Assembly (NCBI GenBank): GCA_024637095.1
Contig: JAGXFV010000043.1
Coordinates: 1-51,729 of the forward strand
Length of the DNA stretch: 51,729 nt
Direction of reading: 5' to 3'
Source of the DNA: Actinomycetes bacterium
Lineage (GTDB): Bacteria; Actinomycetota; Thermoleophilia; RBG-16-64-13
In this document: piece after piece, positions 33,332 to 42,065 of the stretch
Layout of the letters: every line of letters starts with the position of its first letter
How positions within the stretch are numbered: position 1 is the first letter of the stretch
The notes under the pieces: model-generated
What the model was told of the DNA's origin: nothing
The model's input: only the letters and a program-made list of their open reading frames with translations
Databases searched by the model: none
Program-made: the position numbers and the translations under genes

Positions 33332-35794
33332 GTGCTCGACGCCGCACAAAGCGCGGACCCCGCCGAAGCCAGACGCTTTACCGGGCTCTTCTGGGCGGTT
33401 CCCGTAGGGCTTCTGGTCCTTCTCTGGCTGCTGCTCGCCTTCTCCTCGGGTGGCTTCCAGGAGCACCAATGGTTACCCGGCGCTCTCGCGACCGCCTTTC
33501 TCGGCGTCGTGGCGGCGGCGCTGGTCGCCTACCCACGCCGCCCGCGGCAATTGTCGCTGGCGGTGCTCGCACTGTTGCTTCTTTATGCCGTTTGGGTGGC
33601 GGTTTCGTGGCGCTGGGCGGGGTCCAAGCACCTGGTCTGGGAGGAAATCAACCGGACCTTCTTCTACCTCTTGGTTCTCACGCTCGCGTTGATGTACCTG
33701 ACCGCTGCCCAGGCGCGCGTGGCCCTGCGCTATCTGCTCATGCTGGGTGCGGTCGCGCTGCTGCTGCTCACCGCCCGCGCTCTCTGGCAGGGCGAGGGCG
33801 ACGGGGTCCTCTTCATCCAGAATCGCTTCCAGTATCCCGTCAGCTATCCCAATAATGCGGCCGCGCTCTTCCTGATCCTTTTTTGGCCGCTCCTCTGGGT
33901 CGCTGCAGATCCCCGCGAATGGGTGCCCATACGCGGACTTGCCCTGGCAATCTGCGCGTCTCTGCTTGCGCCCGCCATCCTCACCCAGTCGCGCGGCGGA
34001 TTCTATGCCGCCATTCTGACCGGTCTCATCTATTTCCTCCTCTCGCCCGCGCGTTTGAGAAGCCTTTTCTTTCTCCTTCCGCCGGTTCTGTTGCTCGTCT
34101 GGTCAATACCGACGCTTGCCGACTACTGGCGAGAGGGCCCCCAGGCGGTCGGCGGATCCGCGGCCGTTAGCGTGATGGGGGTCTCGGCCCTGATGGCCGG
34201 CATCGTGGGGATCGTCCTGGCGCTCCTCGAGAACTGGATCGCCGTCTCCAGGCGGATGCGGCTCGCTTTCGGCTCGGTGACTCTGATCGCGGTGATAGTG
34301 CTCGCGGTTTGGGGGTTCATCCAGTTCGACGAGCACGTGGGAGGCGCCCGGGACTGGGCGGCAGAATCCTGGGACACGTTCGTCGCCGAAGGTTCGGTGG
34401 AAGTGATCCCCGGCACCGCGAGCGAAGACTTCCGGATTGCCGCCCTGTCGGCGAGCGGGAGGATAGGCATATGGCGGGACGCCTGGACGCTCTACGAGCT
34501 AAACTCGACCAAAGGCGTGGGCGCCAACAACTTCATCTACGCTTACGACCGGATCCGCACCACCGACGCCGATGTGCGCCAACCCCACTCGCTCCAATTG
34601 CGTCTGCTGTCCGAAACCGGAGCGATCGGGGCCCTGCTCTTCTTCTCCGCCGTCTTGGTCGCGGTGGGGGGGATTCTGGTGCCCCGGTTCGGGGCCACTT
34701 TCAACCGGTGGCGCCCTCCCGGCTACGGGGCGCGCCGGGGACGCGTCGGTGACGACCCTCAGGCTTACGCTTGGCCGGTCGCCCTGTTGATGGGCTTCGG
34801 CTATTGGGGTATTCAGGGCAGCGTCGATTGGCTGTGGCACATGCCCGGAGTCACCGTGCCGGCCCTGTTGGTCCTGGGTCTGGCTCTCGCCGAAACCGAT
34901 GCCCTGGTGGGTGAGTTCTGGCCACGCGCGGGCGCCCTGCTGGCGGGGTGGGGGAAGCGCCTGGGTTTTGGGGCGGAGACTCCGAGCGAGGCGCCCGCGG
35001 TCGAAGAAACCAACGAGAACCTCGCCGACCTCGATACTGGTCTCCATACCGGCTACCGTCGTTCTGAGCGCCACGAATCCAAGGCGCATCGGCGGGTCAA
35101 GCGGAAGGCCCGCCGTGAGCGCCTGCGCCTGCTCTTGCAGCCCTACGGGCTCCTGTCTCACCTATTCCGCGGGACCCTGCTCGGCTTGTCGCTGGCTCTG
35201 CTGGGCAGCCTCGCGTTTCCGTATCTAGCCATTCGCTACACCGAATCCGCGCTCTCAGCGAGCACCACCGACAAGGAAGCGGCGCTCGACCTGGCCGACA
35301 CCGCGGCCGGGCTCAATCCATTGGCCCCAGAGCCACTCTTCGCCTCAGGCGCCATTCACCGGACCGCTACGCGCGACGCCCTATCCAACCCGTCAAATGA
35401 AACCGGTGCGTCCCCGTCCGGAAGCCCCATCGAAACGGCGCAGAAAGAACTGGAGGCCGCCCTCGTTGAGATGATCCGGGGCATCGAGCGGGAACCGGTG
35501 AATTGGGCCCTCTACAACCGAGCCGGCGAAGTCGCCCTGGCGCAACTGGCCGTGATCCGCCCCGATCTCCCCTACACCGGCCGGACGGAAAGCTGGGCGG
35601 AACTGGCATTACCCTACGCTCTTCCCCAAGCCGACGCCGGGAACAGTCAGGCGCTGCTCGATCAGGCGCGAAGCCTCTTCGAGGCGGCCAGGGAACGCAA
35701 CCCCCGCGCAGTCGGGCCGCAAAGGAATCTGGAACTGATCGTCGAACTCACCGAACTAGTAAAGGAAACGGCCCCCGCAACCGACGTTCAGTAG
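33332..35794 (+). CDS. O-antigen ligase/Wzy-like membrane protein with soluble C-terminal tail
   Basis: 820-residue membrane protein. About a dozen hydrophobic segments occupy residues 10-530. The Wzy_C/O-antigen-ligase signature is seen at YPNNAAALFLILFWPL, TQSRGGFYAAILTGL and the loop GIWRDAWTLYELNSTKGVG with PHSLQLRLLSETG. A polar stretch follows (residues about 545-600), then one more membrane segment near 615-635, then a soluble tail rich in Ala and Leu resembling helical repeats (ALDLADTAAGLNPLAPEP). GTG 33332 begins right after the PfkB stop. It is a paralogue by family of the gene at 2056, at the far end of the locus. Whether it ligates or polymerises is unknown. Confidence 0.78.
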   Translation: MLDAAQSADPAEARRFTGLFWAVPVGLLVLLWLLLAFSSGGFQEHQWLPGALATAFLGVVAAALVAYPRRPRQLSLAVLALLLLYAVWVAVSWRWAGSKHLVWEEINRTFFYLLVLTLALMYLTAAQARVALRYLLMLGAVALLLLTARALWQGEGDGVLFIQNRFQYPVSYPNNAAALFLILFWPLLWVAADPREWVPIRGLALAICASLLAPAILTQSRGGFYAAILTGLIYFLLSPARLRSLFFLLPPVLLLVWSIPTLADYWREGPQAVGGSAAVSVMGVSALMAGIVGIVLALLENWIAVSRRMRLAFGSVTLIAVIVLAVWGFIQFDEHVGGARDWAAESWDTFVAEGSVEVIPGTASEDFRIAALSASGRIGIWRDAWTLYELNSTKGVGANNFIYAYDRIRTTDADVRQPHSLQLRLLSETGAIGALLFFSAVLVAVGGILVPRFGATFNRWRPPGYGARRGRVGDDPQAYAWPVALLMGFGYWGIQGSVDWLWHMPGVTVPALLVLGLALAETDALVGEFWPRAGALLAGWGKRLGFGAETPSEAPAVEETNENLADLDTGLHTGYRRSERHESKAHRRVKRKARRERLRLLLQPYGLLSHLFRGTLLGLSLALLGSLAFPYLAIRYTESALSASTTDKEAALDLADTAAGLNPLAPEPLFASGAIHRTATRDALSNPSNETGASPSGSPIETAQKELEAALVEMIRGIEREPVNWALYNRAGEVALAQLAVIRPDLPYTGRTESWAELALPYALPQADAGNSQALLDQARSLFEAARERNPRAVGPQRNLELIVELTELVKETAPATDVQ

Positions 35795-35814
35795 ACATTC
35801 GACTTCACCTGAGG

Positions 35815-35843
35815 TTGTTTGAATTGTGATTTGGGGGTAATGT
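35815..35843 (+). promoter_or_regulatory. Probable sigma-70-type promoter of the small secreted protein
   Basis: TTGTTT at 35815-35820 and TAATGT at 35838-35843, separated by 17 bases, lie in an AT-rich stretch about 45 bases before the start codon. This is the best -35/-10 pair I can see in the region. Confidence 0.5.
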
Positions 35844-35889
35844 GTATTCGTGCGAGAAATCGTACTGCCGTGTACCAAAGGGAGGGTTC

Positions 35890-36264
35890 ATGAAAAGGGT
35901 AATTCTTTTGGGAGCCGCAGCGGCACTGATGGTTCTGGTGCTTGCGGTCCCAGCAATGGCGGCAACGCCGACGGAAATCTACAACGACTATGCCGCCGAT
36001 GGCGACTTGGACGGCGACTACACTGACGCCGAACTGCGCGCTGTGCTGGATGATGCAATGCTTGAGGAGTACTCCGACCAGGATGTGCTCGGCGATCTGC
36101 GCGATCTGGTTCGGCAGACGCTGGCCGGCGGCGGCACGAGCGGCGACGACACGAGCGGCGGTCGTACGACCTTCCCGTTCACCGGTTTCGAGATCGCACT
36201 GGCATTGCTTGGTAGCGTCGCCCTCATCGGTGGCGGGGTTGCCATCCGTCGGTCCGCCCGCTAG
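35890..36264 (+). CDS. Small secreted protein with LPxTG-like (FPFTG) C-terminal sorting signal
   Basis: 124-residue exported protein of unknown function. Signal peptide: MKRVILLGAAAALMVLVLAV, cleavage near AMA-A at about residue 25. The mature part is acidic and short (TEIYNDYAADGDLDGDYTD, then GGGTSGDDTSGGR). It ends with FPFTG, a hydrophobic segment (FEIALALLGSVALIGGGVAI) and the basic tail RRSAR, the three-part layout of cell-wall sorting signals. The first position is Phe rather than Leu, so sortase recognition is inferred. ATG 35890 has AAAGGGAGG upstream. It has its own promoter and a strong terminator, suggesting a separately expressed, perhaps abundant, surface protein. Confidence 0.82.
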   Translation: MKRVILLGAAAALMVLVLAVPAMAATPTEIYNDYAADGDLDGDYTDAELRAVLDDAMLEEYSDQDVLGDLRDLVRQTLAGGGTSGDDTSGGRTTFPFTGFEIALALLGSVALIGGGVAIRRSAR

Positions 36265-36307
36265 CAACGAACGCAGCTCGCGCTGGAGCTGGATGAAGTC
36301 GTGAACC

Positions 36308-36330
36308 GACGCCGCCCTTAGGGCGGCGTC
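36308..36330. repeat. Perfect 10-bp stem hairpin
   Basis: GACGCCGCCC and its exact complement flank a TTA loop. It lies just after the small secreted protein gene. There is no T tract, so it may protect the 3' end of the message or assist the terminator that follows. Confidence 0.6.
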
Positions 36331-36347
36331 CCAATGGTCCGGCATGC

Positions 36348-36380
36348 AAAGGGCCCCGGTTTTCCGGGGCCCTTTCTTTT
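36348..36380 (+). terminator. Rho-independent terminator after the small secreted protein gene
   Basis: A 12-base-pair stem (AAAGGGCCCCGG paired with CCGGGGCCCTTT) with a TTTT loop at 36360-36363 is followed by CTTTT. It is placed correctly to end the 35890-36264 transcript. The A-rich left flank may also let it work for the minus-strand kinase transcript ending at 36508. Confidence 0.9.
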
Positions 36381-36507
36381 ACCGTACGCGGTGCGCAAAC
36401 GAACGAGGCAAACGAACGAGGGGTCGATTTCGGCGCCTTCGCTTTCCAGTGCCGGGGAAGGCGCGGCTCTCGCTCGCCGCGACAGGCGGGGGCAAGCCGC
36501 CAACTAC

Positions 36508-38127
36508 TTACCCCAGCTTCTGCGCCTGGGGTTCTCCTGCGGGAGCCGCCGAGTAAGATCCGTAACTGTAGTACTTCTGCTTGTCCAGCTTGACCCCGCC
36601 GGCCACCAGCCCCAGGATCCTCGCACCGCTGCGGCCCAGGATGGCGCGGATCTCCCGGGCATCGTCGCGGGTGGTCTCGTTGACCCGAGTGGTCAGTATG
36701 ATCCCATCGCAGTACTTGGCCAGGTTGAGAGCGTCTGAGGCAAGCAGGATCGGCGGGCTGTCGACGATGACGTAATCGGCCGCCTCCCTCGCCCGCAGCA
36801 CCAACTCCTCCATTCGGTCGGAGCCGAGCAGTTCCGCGGGGTTGGGTGGCAGAGGACCTGAGGTCAACGCATACATGTTCTTCTGCAGCCGCGTGCTTGT
36901 CTGACGGCCGGCCTCGTCCGGGGCGAACTCGTCCGTGCGCACCAACTGGATGGCTTCCGAGAAGGTCTGCTGACCCGCCAGCACGCTGGTTGTGCCGATC
37001 TGGTTATCCAGCCCGAGGTACTCGTGAAGCATCGGCCGGCGAAGGTCGGCCTCGACCAACAGTACCCTGTGGCCGGAAAGCGCGAGAATGACGCTCAGAT
37101 TGATCGAAGTCACCGATTTACCCTGCTGCGGCAGACCGCTGGTGACCAGGATCACTTTGAGATTACCGTCGTAGTTCAGGAAATGCAGATTAGACCTAAG
37201 TACCCGGAAAGGCTCCAAGAGGGGCGAATTCCGGTCGGGAAAGCCGACCGGTAGGTCCGAACGCCTACCCAGATCCTCGCGATGGTGCAGCCAGCGCCCC
37301 CCGAGCGCAGGAACGGATGCGAGCACGGGAAGCTGGAAAGCACGCTCGAGAGCCTCCTCGTCCTTGAGCCGCCTATCGAGATACGCGAGCAGAAAGGCTA
37401 GGCCGACTCCCAGTACCAACCCGACCACCAGGGCCAACGCCCCGTTTCGCAGCGGTTGCGGCGAGAAGGCAGCTTTGGGAACATCGGCCGGCTGCACCAG
37501 GCGAAAACCGCCGTCCTGAAACTGCTCGAGAATCTGCAATGACTCGAACTTCTCTCTCAGCATCAGTCCATACTCGGAACGGCGTTCTTCTGCTGTGAGC
37601 GCGTCCAGTTGCTCGCCCACCTGGTCGCGCGCGTCGATAATGGCGGCCCGGTCGGTGTCCCGGCGAAACTCGATGAACTGGGTGGCGAAGGATTGGGCTA
37701 CCGCGGCGGCTTCTTCGGGGTCGGCGCTTACCGCCGAGATTGCGATGACGTCGGTGGCGCCCTGCGGCTCCACCGTGACCATATCGACGAGCTCGTCGAT
37801 ATCCCGGTTTGTGCCGAGTTCCGTACGCACCTCTTGGGCGACTGCATCTACCTTCACCAGACTGGCGCCGGTTTGGATGTCGCGCTCCTGATTGCGGGTC
37901 TCAAAGAGGGGCATGTCGAACAGTGCGGTTTCGAAATTAGTCCTGGCATAAAGGATTTTGGCTGAGGCTCGATAGCGGGGGGTCTGCAGGAAGGCAATCA
38001 GCAGGACGGAGAAGACCACGACCAAAGTGGTGAGGAGAACGACCCACTTGCGCTCGCGGAGGACCCGGAGGTAGTCCGCGAGCTCGATCGTCTCTATTTC
38101 TTGCTGCGCCGGGCGGGGAGATTCCAT
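36508..38127 (-). CDS. Second Wzz/BY-kinase polysaccharide co-polymerase
   Basis: 539-residue paralogue of the kinase at 19988. The Wzz part begins ELADYLRVLRERKWVVLL with membrane segments near residues 32-52 and 225-250; both proteins share an external DIQTG/DLQTG-SLVK-type loop. The kinase part has Walker A TSGLPQQGKSVTSIN near residue 330, Walker A' VLLVEADLRRPMLH and Walker B YVIVDSPPILLAS. The tail carries a Tyr cluster in QKYYSYGSYS, more Tyr-rich than its paralogue. It would regulate chain length and export of a polymer, perhaps together with the O-antigen-ligase-like protein at 33332. ATG 38127 lacks a clear ribosome site. It ends near the bidirectional-looking terminator at 36348. 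Confidence 0.92.
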   Translation of the reverse strand: MESPRPAQQEIETIELADYLRVLRERKWVVLLTTLVVVFSVLLIAFLQTPRYRASAKILYARTNFETALFDMPLFETRNQERDIQTGASLVKVDAVAQEVRTELGTNRDIDELVDMVTVEPQGATDVIAISAVSADPEEAAAVAQSFATQFIEFRRDTDRAAIIDARDQVGEQLDALTAEERRSEYGLMLREKFESLQILEQFQDGGFRLVQPADVPKAAFSPQPLRNGALALVVGLVLGVGLAFLLAYLDRRLKDEEALERAFQLPVLASVPALGGRWLHHREDLGRRSDLPVGFPDRNSPLLEPFRVLRSNLHFLNYDGNLKVILVTSGLPQQGKSVTSINLSVILALSGHRVLLVEADLRRPMLHEYLGLDNQIGTTSVLAGQQTFSEAIQLVRTDEFAPDEAGRQTSTRLQKNMYALTSGPLPPNPAELLGSDRMEELVLRAREAADYVIVDSPPILLASDALNLAKYCDGIILTTRVNETTRDDAREIRAILGRSGARILGLVAGGVKLDKQKYYSYGSYSAAPAGEPQAQKLG

Positions 38128-38246
38128 TCGCGCAAGTCTACCCTGTGCCCTCGCAAAGAACCATCGCGAGCTGTGAAAGGCGGGTCAAGGCGATGGCCGC
38201 GGGCCCGGGCCGAGGCCGACGCTGGGGCCGGAGGCCTGAGAGCAGG

Positions 38247-39236
38247 TTAGGTGGGGCAACCCTCGATCAGTGTGGCGCGCAGCGAAGTCTCCCCCGAATA
38301 GTTCCTCGGATAAGGTGCGTCCCCCCAGGTGCGGCCCAGCAGAAAGGTTCGCAGGATCTTGTGCAGCTTGGGCAGGCGGCAAGAGGCCCGCTCGACCAGG
38401 AAGACGGGGTAAGCCAGGCGGTACCCCCTGATCGGAACCTCCGCCAGTGAGCCGTCGGCCACCTCTCGCCATACCCCGCACCAGGGGGCAAGTGAATAGC
38501 CCATGTTGGCCATAACCGCAGACTTCTTGCCGGCAAAAGTCTTCATCTCCGCCACTATGTCCAAGTCGTCGTAGCTCACCCCGACCTCAGCCAGAGCCCG
38601 GGCGCTCAACTGACGGCACTTGGTCCAGGACTCGCGGGCTACGTACGGGTAATCGCTGAGTTGGCTGACGTCCACCTCGCCGGCCCGGGCCAGGGGGTGA
38701 TCCGGGTGACAGATCACCACAAGCGGCTCATCGTGCAAATGGGTCCACCGGAGGTGCGGGTCGTCCTCTCGGTCGGGCACGATGCCCAGATGGACGGAGC
38801 CTTGACGAACCGCATCCACGATCTCGTGAGTATGGTCGATGATCAGACGAATACCGGCGTCTTTGTTGGCCTTGCGGAAGGCGACGAGCGCTTGGGGGAG
38901 GAGGTGTTCGCCAAGGACGGTCTCGACCCCCAGCCATACCTCGGTACTCCCCTCGCCCATGGTGCGGATCTGCCGCTCGACCGCAACGGTTTGCTCCAGC
39001 ACCTCGCAGCAGTAATCGTAGAAGATACTTCCTTCGGCTGTTGGCTCTATCCCGCGGCTCGTCCGGCGCAGCAACTCCACCCCGAGACTGGTCTCGAGCG
39101 CGCGGATCTGTTGCGAGAGCGCGGACTGGCTGAGAAAGAGCAGGTTCGCGGCTTGGTTCAGACTTCCCGCATCGACGGCGGATTTGAAAGCGGCGAGAGC
39201 GCCGAGTCGAACGGCGGATGTGGAAAAGGAGCCCAA
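38247..39236 (-). CDS. LysR-family transcriptional regulator
   Basis: 329-residue LysR-type DNA-binding regulator. Residues about 10-70 are the winged helix (GALAAFKSAVDAGSLNQAAN, FLSQSALSQQIRALETSLGV, RRTSRGIEPTAEG). Residues about 95-310 are the two-lobed effector-binding domain (VWLGVETVLGEHLLPQALVA, HLGIVPDREDDPHLRW, CHPDHPLA). The TTG start at 39236 has GGGAGG close upstream. No metabolic gene is divergently placed, so its target is not evident. The Wzz kinase lies downstream on the same strand after 119 bases. Effector unknown. Confidence 0.92.
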   Translation of the reverse strand: MGSFSTSAVRLGALAAFKSAVDAGSLNQAANLLFLSQSALSQQIRALETSLGVELLRRTSRGIEPTAEGSIFYDYCCEVLEQTVAVERQIRTMGEGSTEVWLGVETVLGEHLLPQALVAFRKANKDAGIRLIIDHTHEIVDAVRQGSVHLGIVPDREDDPHLRWTHLHDEPLVVICHPDHPLARAGEVDVSQLSDYPYVARESWTKCRQLSARALAEVGVSYDDLDIVAEMKTFAGKKSAVMANMGYSLAPWCGVWREVADGSLAEVPIRGYRLAYPVFLVERASCRLPKLHKILRTFLLGRTWGDAPYPRNYSGETSLRATLIEGCPT

Positions 39237-39359
39237 GTCCTCCCGAGCCTAAGGTGAATGGATGAACGGCCTCCACCCGGGCGTGATTCTACCAAATGGA
39301 GGACGGAGCGTGAGCGTGCACCCGGTCGATGGGGCCGTTGGAGCGGCGAGGCCGCATGT

Positions 39360-40475
39360 CTAGGGCGTGGTGATCCCCTCACTGCTGACCACCCAACGAA
39401 ACTCTTGAGGTACGTCCACGCGGGCTCCCTCGACTTCCATTTCGAGCGCTTCGGGTCGTCCGGTGATGATTAGAACGGGGCCTTCGGCGTCGATAGCGAG
39501 ACGCTCCCCGGCCTGCTTCAATCCCGCGAAGTACTTTGGTTTCCCGGATTCGCCGGTGACCTCGAGCCAGACCTCATCCGAGGTTCGCAGTTCCAGAGCG
39601 AAGGCGGTTGAACCCGGAGCCGCCGAGGGAGCTACCGACTGCGGTCGGGTGGATTGTGCGGATGAGCCGGCGGACATGGCGGGACGATCGCTTGCATCTG
39701 CCGTACTCTGCGACCCCTCGTCGCCGCCGTTCACTCCTGCCGCCTGGCCACTGATAGCTCCTTCCTGCCCTTCTGCTGGGTTCCCCGCCGCCGTGCCGGC
39801 CTCGACTCCGGCGTCGCCCCCACTGGCCTGATCCGCCTGTGCGCTCGTCGTTTCTGCCGTGCCTGCCGCGGTGGCTTCGACTTCCCCGCTGAGGTAGCGC
39901 CCGAGCAGCAGGCCACCGGTCGCTATGACGCCCAGCATACCCACAAGCAGCGCTGCAGCCATCAAGGTGCGCAAGACCCCGCGCCCATTCGCGGGACGGG
40001 CACCGCGTGACCGGCTCTCGTACACGCTCCGCTCCGGGGTAGCGCTCTTCTCAGCCGCCCGGCCTACCCCATTGCCCGGCCCAGAGGAAGGTGTCCGCAC
40101 CAATGGCGCGCTTTCGACGAGCGGCGGTGAGGGACGGCTCCCGAGGGCCGAACGTGCGTCTGTCCGGCGGCTGTGGCCTTCCCGCAGTTCGCGCGGGTGG
40201 GCGCCGTCGAGCAACCGGCTAACCGCCTCGAGGAGATCCACGGAGTCCAGCCCGAGACATGCTCCGTAGCGAACCACCAAGCTGCGGATATAGCCCGGCC
40301 CCAGCTTGCGGCTGAGTTCGCCGTCCTCGAGCATGCGAAGGAACGCCTCGCGCACGTCCATGCGCGTTGCTATCTCCTCGATTGAATAGCCGGCTTCCTC
40401 GCGAGTCCGGCGAAGGTACGCGAAGACGTCGATGTCTGCCTCAGTCAACCGCTCGTTCTCGATGACGGCGCTCAT
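39360..40475 (-). CDS. RodZ-like protein: cytoplasmic HTH, one TM segment, DUF4115 domain
   Basis: 371-residue protein with the RodZ layout. An N-terminal HTH_25 domain (FAYLRRTREEAGYSIEEIAT, RMDVREAFLRMLEDGEL, LGPGYIRSLVVRYGACLGLD) occupies about residues 15-85. A polar linker, one membrane segment near residue 165 (LMAAALLVGMLGVIATGGLL), a long Gly/Ala/Ser/Gln-rich stretch, and a C-terminal DUF4115-type domain (LELRTSDEVWLEVTGESGKP) follow. RodZ links the cell-shape machinery (MreB) to the wall. ATG 40475 has AAGGAAG eight bases upstream, while the frame runs on to 40559. It overlaps or nearly touches the amidohydrolase gene upstream. Confidence 0.85.
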   Translation of the reverse strand: MSAVIENERLTEADIDVFAYLRRTREEAGYSIEEIATRMDVREAFLRMLEDGELSRKLGPGYIRSLVVRYGACLGLDSVDLLEAVSRLLDGAHPRELREGHSRRTDARSALGSRPSPPLVESAPLVRTPSSGPGNGVGRAAEKSATPERSVYESRSRGARPANGRGVLRTLMAAALLVGMLGVIATGGLLLGRYLSGEVEATAAGTAETTSAQADQASGGDAGVEAGTAAGNPAEGQEGAISGQAAGVNGGDEGSQSTADASDRPAMSAGSSAQSTRPQSVAPSAAPGSTAFALELRTSDEVWLEVTGESGKPKYFAGLKQAGERLAIDAEGPVLIITGRPEALEMEVEGARVDVPQEFRWVVSSEGITTP

Positions 40476-40555
40476 CCAGGCTTCCTTCCTCAAGGCCAGC
40501 GGGTCGCCCATAACATTCACCGGGAGCCTTCTCACTCCTTCAATCGGCTCATGTG

Positions 40556-41356
40556 TCATGTTTCAACGCCCCTGGTCGAGGATTCGATGGGCAGCCCGTC
40601 ACAGAAATCCGTGAGTGCGGCCAGAACGCGGTTCGACTTATCCTCCGGCGAGAGCTCTTCGGAGCGCGACAGTTCGATCTGCACCCAGGGTAACTCCGAT
40701 GCGTGCGAACTCGTGATCCAACCTCCCTTGAAAGGGTCGTTGAGGGAAACCGATGGCCCGAACTGGGCGGTGAAGCAGCGGGCCAACCGCGTGAACCAAG
40801 GCCCGGGCAGCGTTCCGCCGGCATCGCTCAGGCAGGCGAGTGGGCGCTTCCGACCGGGGTCCGGGCCCGCCGAAGGACCTGTCGCCGCCATTGTGTGGCA
40901 GTCCACGCCCAACACCACCCCCTCCATAGCCGCCAACCGAGATAGGTGTTCATGATAGGGGCGATAATAGCGCTGGAGAAGCGTGTCTACCACGGATTCC
41001 GGCGGGAACGGATTGTAGACCGGATCCTCCGAGCAGGTCGCGGTCTTCACCACTCCATCCGGGCCAAAGTCGCCCGAGGCCCGATTGAGGTCGACTATGG
41101 CTCGGGCCACGTCGCTCGAAAGAAAAGCGCGCACCCGCCCATCAAGGCGCGCATAGACCTCGCGTGCCTGGCCATCCGCGTCGTCGGCGATCTGGGCGTC
41201 GGTCAGGATGCGATAGGGCTCCGCTTCGGGCGGCACGGCGAGCCCAGCATGCGGTACCGAGACCAGAAGCGGCAAGACTCCGGGTCCCGCCGCAGTCCGC
41301 TCGTGTAGCGGTTCCAGAGAGGCAGGCATCAGCCCGAGTCTCTCCCGGTTGCGCAT
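40556..41356 (-). CDS. N-formylglutamate amidohydrolase family protein
   Basis: 266-residue zinc hydrolase of the N-formylglutamate amidohydrolase family (HutG-type), which releases formate from N-formylglutamate in histidine breakdown; many relatives have undetermined substrates. LLVSVPHAGLAVPPEA starts the domain, VDLNRASGDFGPDG and GVVLGVDCHTMAATGP carry the conserved metal and substrate residues, and NDPFKGGWIT and ELPWVQIELSR complete it. No other histidine-utilisation gene is in the window. It lies between the alpha/beta hydrolase gene (2 bases away) and the RodZ-like gene, so all are likely co-transcribed. Confidence 0.87.
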   Translation of the reverse strand: MRNRERLGLMPASLEPLHERTAAGPGVLPLLVSVPHAGLAVPPEAEPYRILTDAQIADDADGQAREVYARLDGRVRAFLSSDVARAIVDLNRASGDFGPDGVVKTATCSEDPVYNPFPPESVVDTLLQRYYRPYHEHLSRLAAMEGVVLGVDCHTMAATGPSAGPDPGRKRPLACLSDAGGTLPGPWFTRLARCFTAQFGPSVSLNDPFKGGWITSSHASELPWVQIELSRSEELSPEDKSNRVLAALTDFCDGLPIESSTRGVET

Positions 41357-41357
41357 C

Positions 41358-42065
41358 CTAGCGCGGCTCAGTCAGATGCGCCTCGAACCAGTTGCGCGCA
41401 TGGCGCGCCACCTCTTCCAGAGCGCCGGGCTCCTCGAAAAGGTGGGTCGCCCCGGGCACCACCTGCAATCTCTTGGCCATTCCTTCCGGCAGGGCCTCGA
41501 GGGCCTGCTGGTTGAGCCCAAGGACCACATGGTCGTTACCCCCCACCAGCAGCAGAGTCGGAGCCTGCACCAACGGCAGCGCTTCGCCCGCAAGATCGGG
41601 GCGACCTCCGCGCGACACTATCGCACCGACGCCCTCCGGATGCCTAGCCGCCGCCACGAGGGCAGCCCCTCCGCCCGTGCTCGCCCCAAAATACCCTACC
41701 CTCAGTCCCCGCGCTTCCTCGCGGCCACGGAGCCAATCTGCCGCACCGGACAGACGCTCCGCCAGTAAATCGATGTCGAAGCGCAGATGCCCGCTCCACA
41801 TGTCGCGCTGCTCCTCTGCCTCGGTCAAGAGGTCGAACAGCAGCGTGCCGATGGCCGCCTTGCGGATCACACGCGCGACATACTTATTGCGCGGGCTGTG
41901 GCGGCTGCTCCCGCTCCCATGGGCGAAGATCACCACCGCCTGAGTACCCCGCGGCATGGCAAGCACGCCTTCCAGTCGGACGGGCTCACCCTCGGCCTGG
42001 GCCACCTCGACAGTGACCTGACTCTCCACGGCCATGCCCTTCCCCGCGCCCATCCGACTCCTCAA
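41358..42065 (-). CDS. Alpha/beta hydrolase (dienelactone hydrolase-like)
   Basis: 235-residue alpha/beta hydrolase. VVIFAHGSGSSRHSPRNKYV forms the oxyanion region, GYFGASTGGGAALVAA holds the nucleophile elbow (G-A-S-T-G, Ser), LLLVGGNDHVV the acid, and VPGATHLFEEPGALE the catalytic His. It overlaps the upstream phosphoribosyltransferase by four bases (ATGA). In other actinobacteria the same two domains occur fused in one protein (for example the Rv0571c type), which supports a shared function. Substrate unknown. The N-terminal 15 residues before the fold are not conserved in appearance. Confidence 0.87.
   Translation of the reverse strand: MRSRMGAGKGMAVESQVTVEVAQAEGEPVRLEGVLAMPRGTQAVVIFAHGSGSSRHSPRNKYVARVIRKAAIGTLLFDLLTEAEEQRDMWSGHLRFDIDLLAERLSGAADWLRGREEARGLRVGYFGASTGGGAALVAAARHPEGVGAIVSRGGRPDLAGEALPLVQAPTLLLVGGNDHVVLGLNQQALEALPEGMAKRLQVVPGATHLFEEPGALEEVARHARNWFEAHLTEPR

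Noticed and set aside
36334-36738. 134-codon plus-strand frame after the terminator
   Set aside because: Starts inside the terminator hairpin and runs antisense to the tyrosine kinase; no gene-like features.
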